From Calditrichota bacterium (GTDB taxonomy: Bacteria; Zixibacteria; MSB-5A5; GN15; FEB-12): a stretch of 6,992 bases of DNA. Under the pieces are notes generated by a model. The model saw only the letters and a list, made by a program, of their open reading frames with translations. It searched no databases and was not told the origin of the DNA. The translations under genes and the position numbers were made by a program. Within the stretch, counting starts at the first letter, position 1; every line of letters starts with the position of its first letter. Below are positions 5,736 through 6,992 of the stretch, piece by piece. The stretch spans positions 1 through 6,992 of the forward strand of contig DAOWIC010000050.1 in assembly GCA_030641085.1 (NCBI GenBank), given 5' to 3'.

Positions 5736-5773
5736 AAAAGGCCGGAGCGACTCAAACGTCACTTCGGCCTTTT
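5736..5773. terminator. Bidirectional intrinsic terminator between convergent genes
   Basis: Two 16-nt arms (5736-5751 and 5758-5773) pair at 15 positions, with one G-U pair and one C-A mismatch, around the loop TCAAAC. The stem is GC-rich in the middle (GGCCG/CGGCC) and flanked by A and T runs. On the plus strand it ends in TTTTAT and lies 20 bp after the porin stop. On the minus strand it ends in seven T and lies 14 bp after the protease stop. The A/T symmetry makes it functional in both directions, with the minus-strand version stronger. Confidence 0.9.
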
Positions 5774-5787
5774 ATCAACCAGACACC

Positions 5788-6276
5788 TTAGTTATGGATA
5801 TCTTTTCGAGAATGGGAATCTATCGCGGCCATTATCCGGTGAACCAGTTCACCGGCTGCTCCCCGGACGTCTGTCGTCAGATCAACTCCCGGCTCGATTG
5901 AACCGACCTCGACACCGTAGATAGTGAGTCGGGCGGGCAGGCAACCTAGGGCGCGGGCCACCTCTATCGCCTCGGCGACACCGAAGCTGTGGCTGGAAAA
6001 ATGCATTTGCTCGGCCGGGATCTCCTCATCCGAGACATCCACGGTATGAAGCGCACCGACCTTCCGACCCGACTTTACAGCATCGATCAGGATCACATCG
6101 TCGTATCCTTCCCACAGATGTATCAACCCGGCGCCCTCGCCGGACGATTCGAGGATGTCGCAGTTATCGGGATTGAGTTTCGACAAAGAGCGCGCAACAA
6201 CGAGTCCGACAGCATCGTCGCTGCGGAACTCGTTGCCGACCCCAATCACCAAATGTTTGCTTCGAGGTGATGTCAT
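5788..6276 (-). CDS. [NiFe]-hydrogenase maturation endopeptidase (HyaD/HybD/HycI family, peptidase M52)
   Basis: A 162-residue cytoplasmic protease that removes the C-terminal tail of the hydrogenase large subunit once nickel is in place. The N-terminal signature GVGNEFRSDDAVG (12-24) is diagnostic. The three nickel-sensing ligands known in the family (E16, D62 and H93 in HybD) are matched by E16, D65 (VILIDAVKSG) and H96 (SSHSFG). The length is normal for the family. The gene begins 3 nt after the stop of the large-subunit gene, in the same reading frame and with only a weak ribosome site, which suggests translational coupling. Its position directly after the large subunit identifies that subunit as the substrate. 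A strong terminator lies 14 bp downstream, so it is the last gene of the operon. Confidence 0.95.
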   Translation of the reverse strand: MTSPRSKHLVIGVGNEFRSDDAVGLVVARSLSKLNPDNCDILESSGEGAGLIHLWEGYDDVILIDAVKSGRKVGALHTVDVSDEEIPAEQMHFSSHSFGVAEAIEVARALGCLPARLTIYGVEVGSIEPGVDLTTDVRGAAGELVHRIMAAIDSHSRKDIHN

Positions 6277-6279
6277 TCG

Positions 6280-6992
6280 CTACTTTCGGTCAAGCTTGAG
6301 CTTGAGAAAATGCACCGAGCAGGAGATACACGGATCATAGTTTCTGATCGCCTGTTCGCATTTCCATGTTAGTTCATTGTGCGGCAGATCAATATGATCC
6401 GGCACGAATTGCCACAGATCCTCCTCGATAGTCTTCTGGTTCTGCGAGGTGGGAGGCACGATTTTGGCGTTTTGGATAACACCCTTCTCATCGAGCGTAT
6501 ACCGGTGGTAAAGGAAACCGCGGGGGGCTTCAGAGATACCGTATCCCCGGCTCGCCTTCGGTGTGATGTCCACGCACGGCTTATCGGGTTCTTCATACTG
6601 CTCGATAATCCGGAGCGCCTCCTCCACGGCGTGGAGCGTCTCCACGGCGCGGACTATGATACTCTTGAACGGATTGCGACAGGTTTCGGCCAGACCAACG
6701 TCGCGGGCGGCCTGCTGAACATCGGGCGAGAGCTTATCGAAATTGAGGCTATATCGGGCCAGTGGGCCGGTGTAATACGCACCGCGCTCCTTGATGATCG
6801 AATGCAGCGCCGTCGTATGCTCGACATGCTGCTCCTCAAAATTATCCTCGTACTCGTCGATCGCGATATCGATACCTTTGTTCGAGACCAATCGGCCTTC
6901 ATTGAACGGGTATTCATCCGGATGACGCAGGGCGACAAACTCGTAGTCACGCTCGAAATCGGGGAAATCGAAGGTGGCGACCAGCTTGATCA
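6280..6992 (-). CDS. [NiFe]-hydrogenase large (catalytic) subunit, group 3-like (5' end missing)
   Basis: The C-terminal 236 residues; the frame is open through the right edge with no true start inside (a TTG at 6891 in this frame is an internal Leu codon). The L2 motif DPCISCSVH (visible residues 219-227, nt about 6310-6336) supplies two of the four cysteine ligands of the NiFe centre; the N-terminal pair lies outside the window. Other group 3 hallmarks are YYTGPLARYSLN, RGYGISEAPRGFLYHRY and IVPPTSQNQ. These fit best the soluble NAD(P)-linked group 3b (sulfhydrogenase alpha-like) enzymes. This is from motif memory; groups 3c and 3d cannot be excluded. The reaction is reversible H2 oxidation and proton reduction in the cytoplasm. 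After His227 only nine residues (FLKLKLDRK) remain, the expected removable tail for the adjacent endopeptidase. Upstream operon partners (small and diaphorase-type subunits) would lie beyond the right edge. Confidence 0.94.
   Translation of the reverse strand, partial: IKLVATFDFPDFERDYEFVALRHPDEYPFNEGRLVSNKGIDIAIDEYEDNFEEQHVEHTTALHSIIKERGAYYTGPLARYSLNFDKLSPDVQQAARDVGLAETCRNPFKSIIVRAVETLHAVEEALRIIEQYEEPDKPCVDITPKASRGYGISEAPRGFLYHRYTLDEKGVIQNAKIVPPTSQNQKTIEEDLWQFVPDHIDLPHNELTWKCEQAIRNYDPCISCSVHFLKLKLDRK

Noticed and set aside
6280..6891. Independent short hydrogenase protein starting at TTG 6891
   Set aside because: The same frame stays open to the right edge with hydrogenase-like sequence (TFDFPDFERDYEFV), so the TTG is an internal Leu codon of a larger subunit.

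Overview
The window (6,992 bp, GC-rich) looks like a chromosomal fragment of an uncultured Gram-negative bacterium. The best guess is the FCB group, and more specifically a Candidatus Zixibacteria-like lineage. This is inference from style: a dockerin-type repeat ending in GGPPPC, a dockerin/PKD secreted protein, a Cys-rich parallel beta-helix lipoprotein, an outer-membrane barrel protein and a group 3 [NiFe] hydrogenase lie close together. There is no rRNA or other phylogenetic marker in the window.

Layout, left to right. (1) The left edge to 1624, minus strand: one long open frame, 541 codons and still open at the edge. It encodes a secreted multidomain protein: signal peptide, module A, dockerin, module B (a diverged copy of A), PKD domain. 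It is easily overlooked because its stop lies outside the window. A good sigma70-like promoter sits at 1750-1778. (2) 1883-3326, minus strand: a two-gene operon, an atypical HAD-superfamily protein followed 13 bp later by a class I SAM-dependent methyltransferase, with a strong promoter at 3357-3386. (3) 3564-4442, plus strand: a right-handed parallel beta-helix lipoprotein, divergent from the HAD gene. (4) 4657-5715, plus strand: a porin-like outer-membrane beta-barrel protein. (5) A bidirectional intrinsic terminator at 5736-5773 between convergent genes. (6) 5788 to the right edge, minus strand: the end of a [NiFe]-hydrogenase operon, with the C-terminal 236 residues of the large (catalytic) subunit followed by its dedicated maturation endopeptidase.

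How the genes fit together. The two hydrogenase genes form a clear functional pair: the protease clips the C-terminal tail of the large subunit after Ni insertion. The HAD and methyltransferase genes are co-transcribed, but their substrates cannot be read from sequence. The dockerin/PKD protein, the beta-helix lipoprotein and the barrel protein are all exported envelope or extracellular proteins, but they are separate transcription units with no shared pathway visible.

No mobile element, CRISPR array, rRNA or tRNA was seen. All intergenic gaps are under 300 bp (1625-1882, 3327-3563, 4443-4656, 5716-5787). The window is mostly ordinary. The most interesting points are the A-dockerin-B duplicated architecture, the HAD protein lacking canonical motif residues, and the hydrogenase/protease junction, where a single amber codon separates two in-frame genes.
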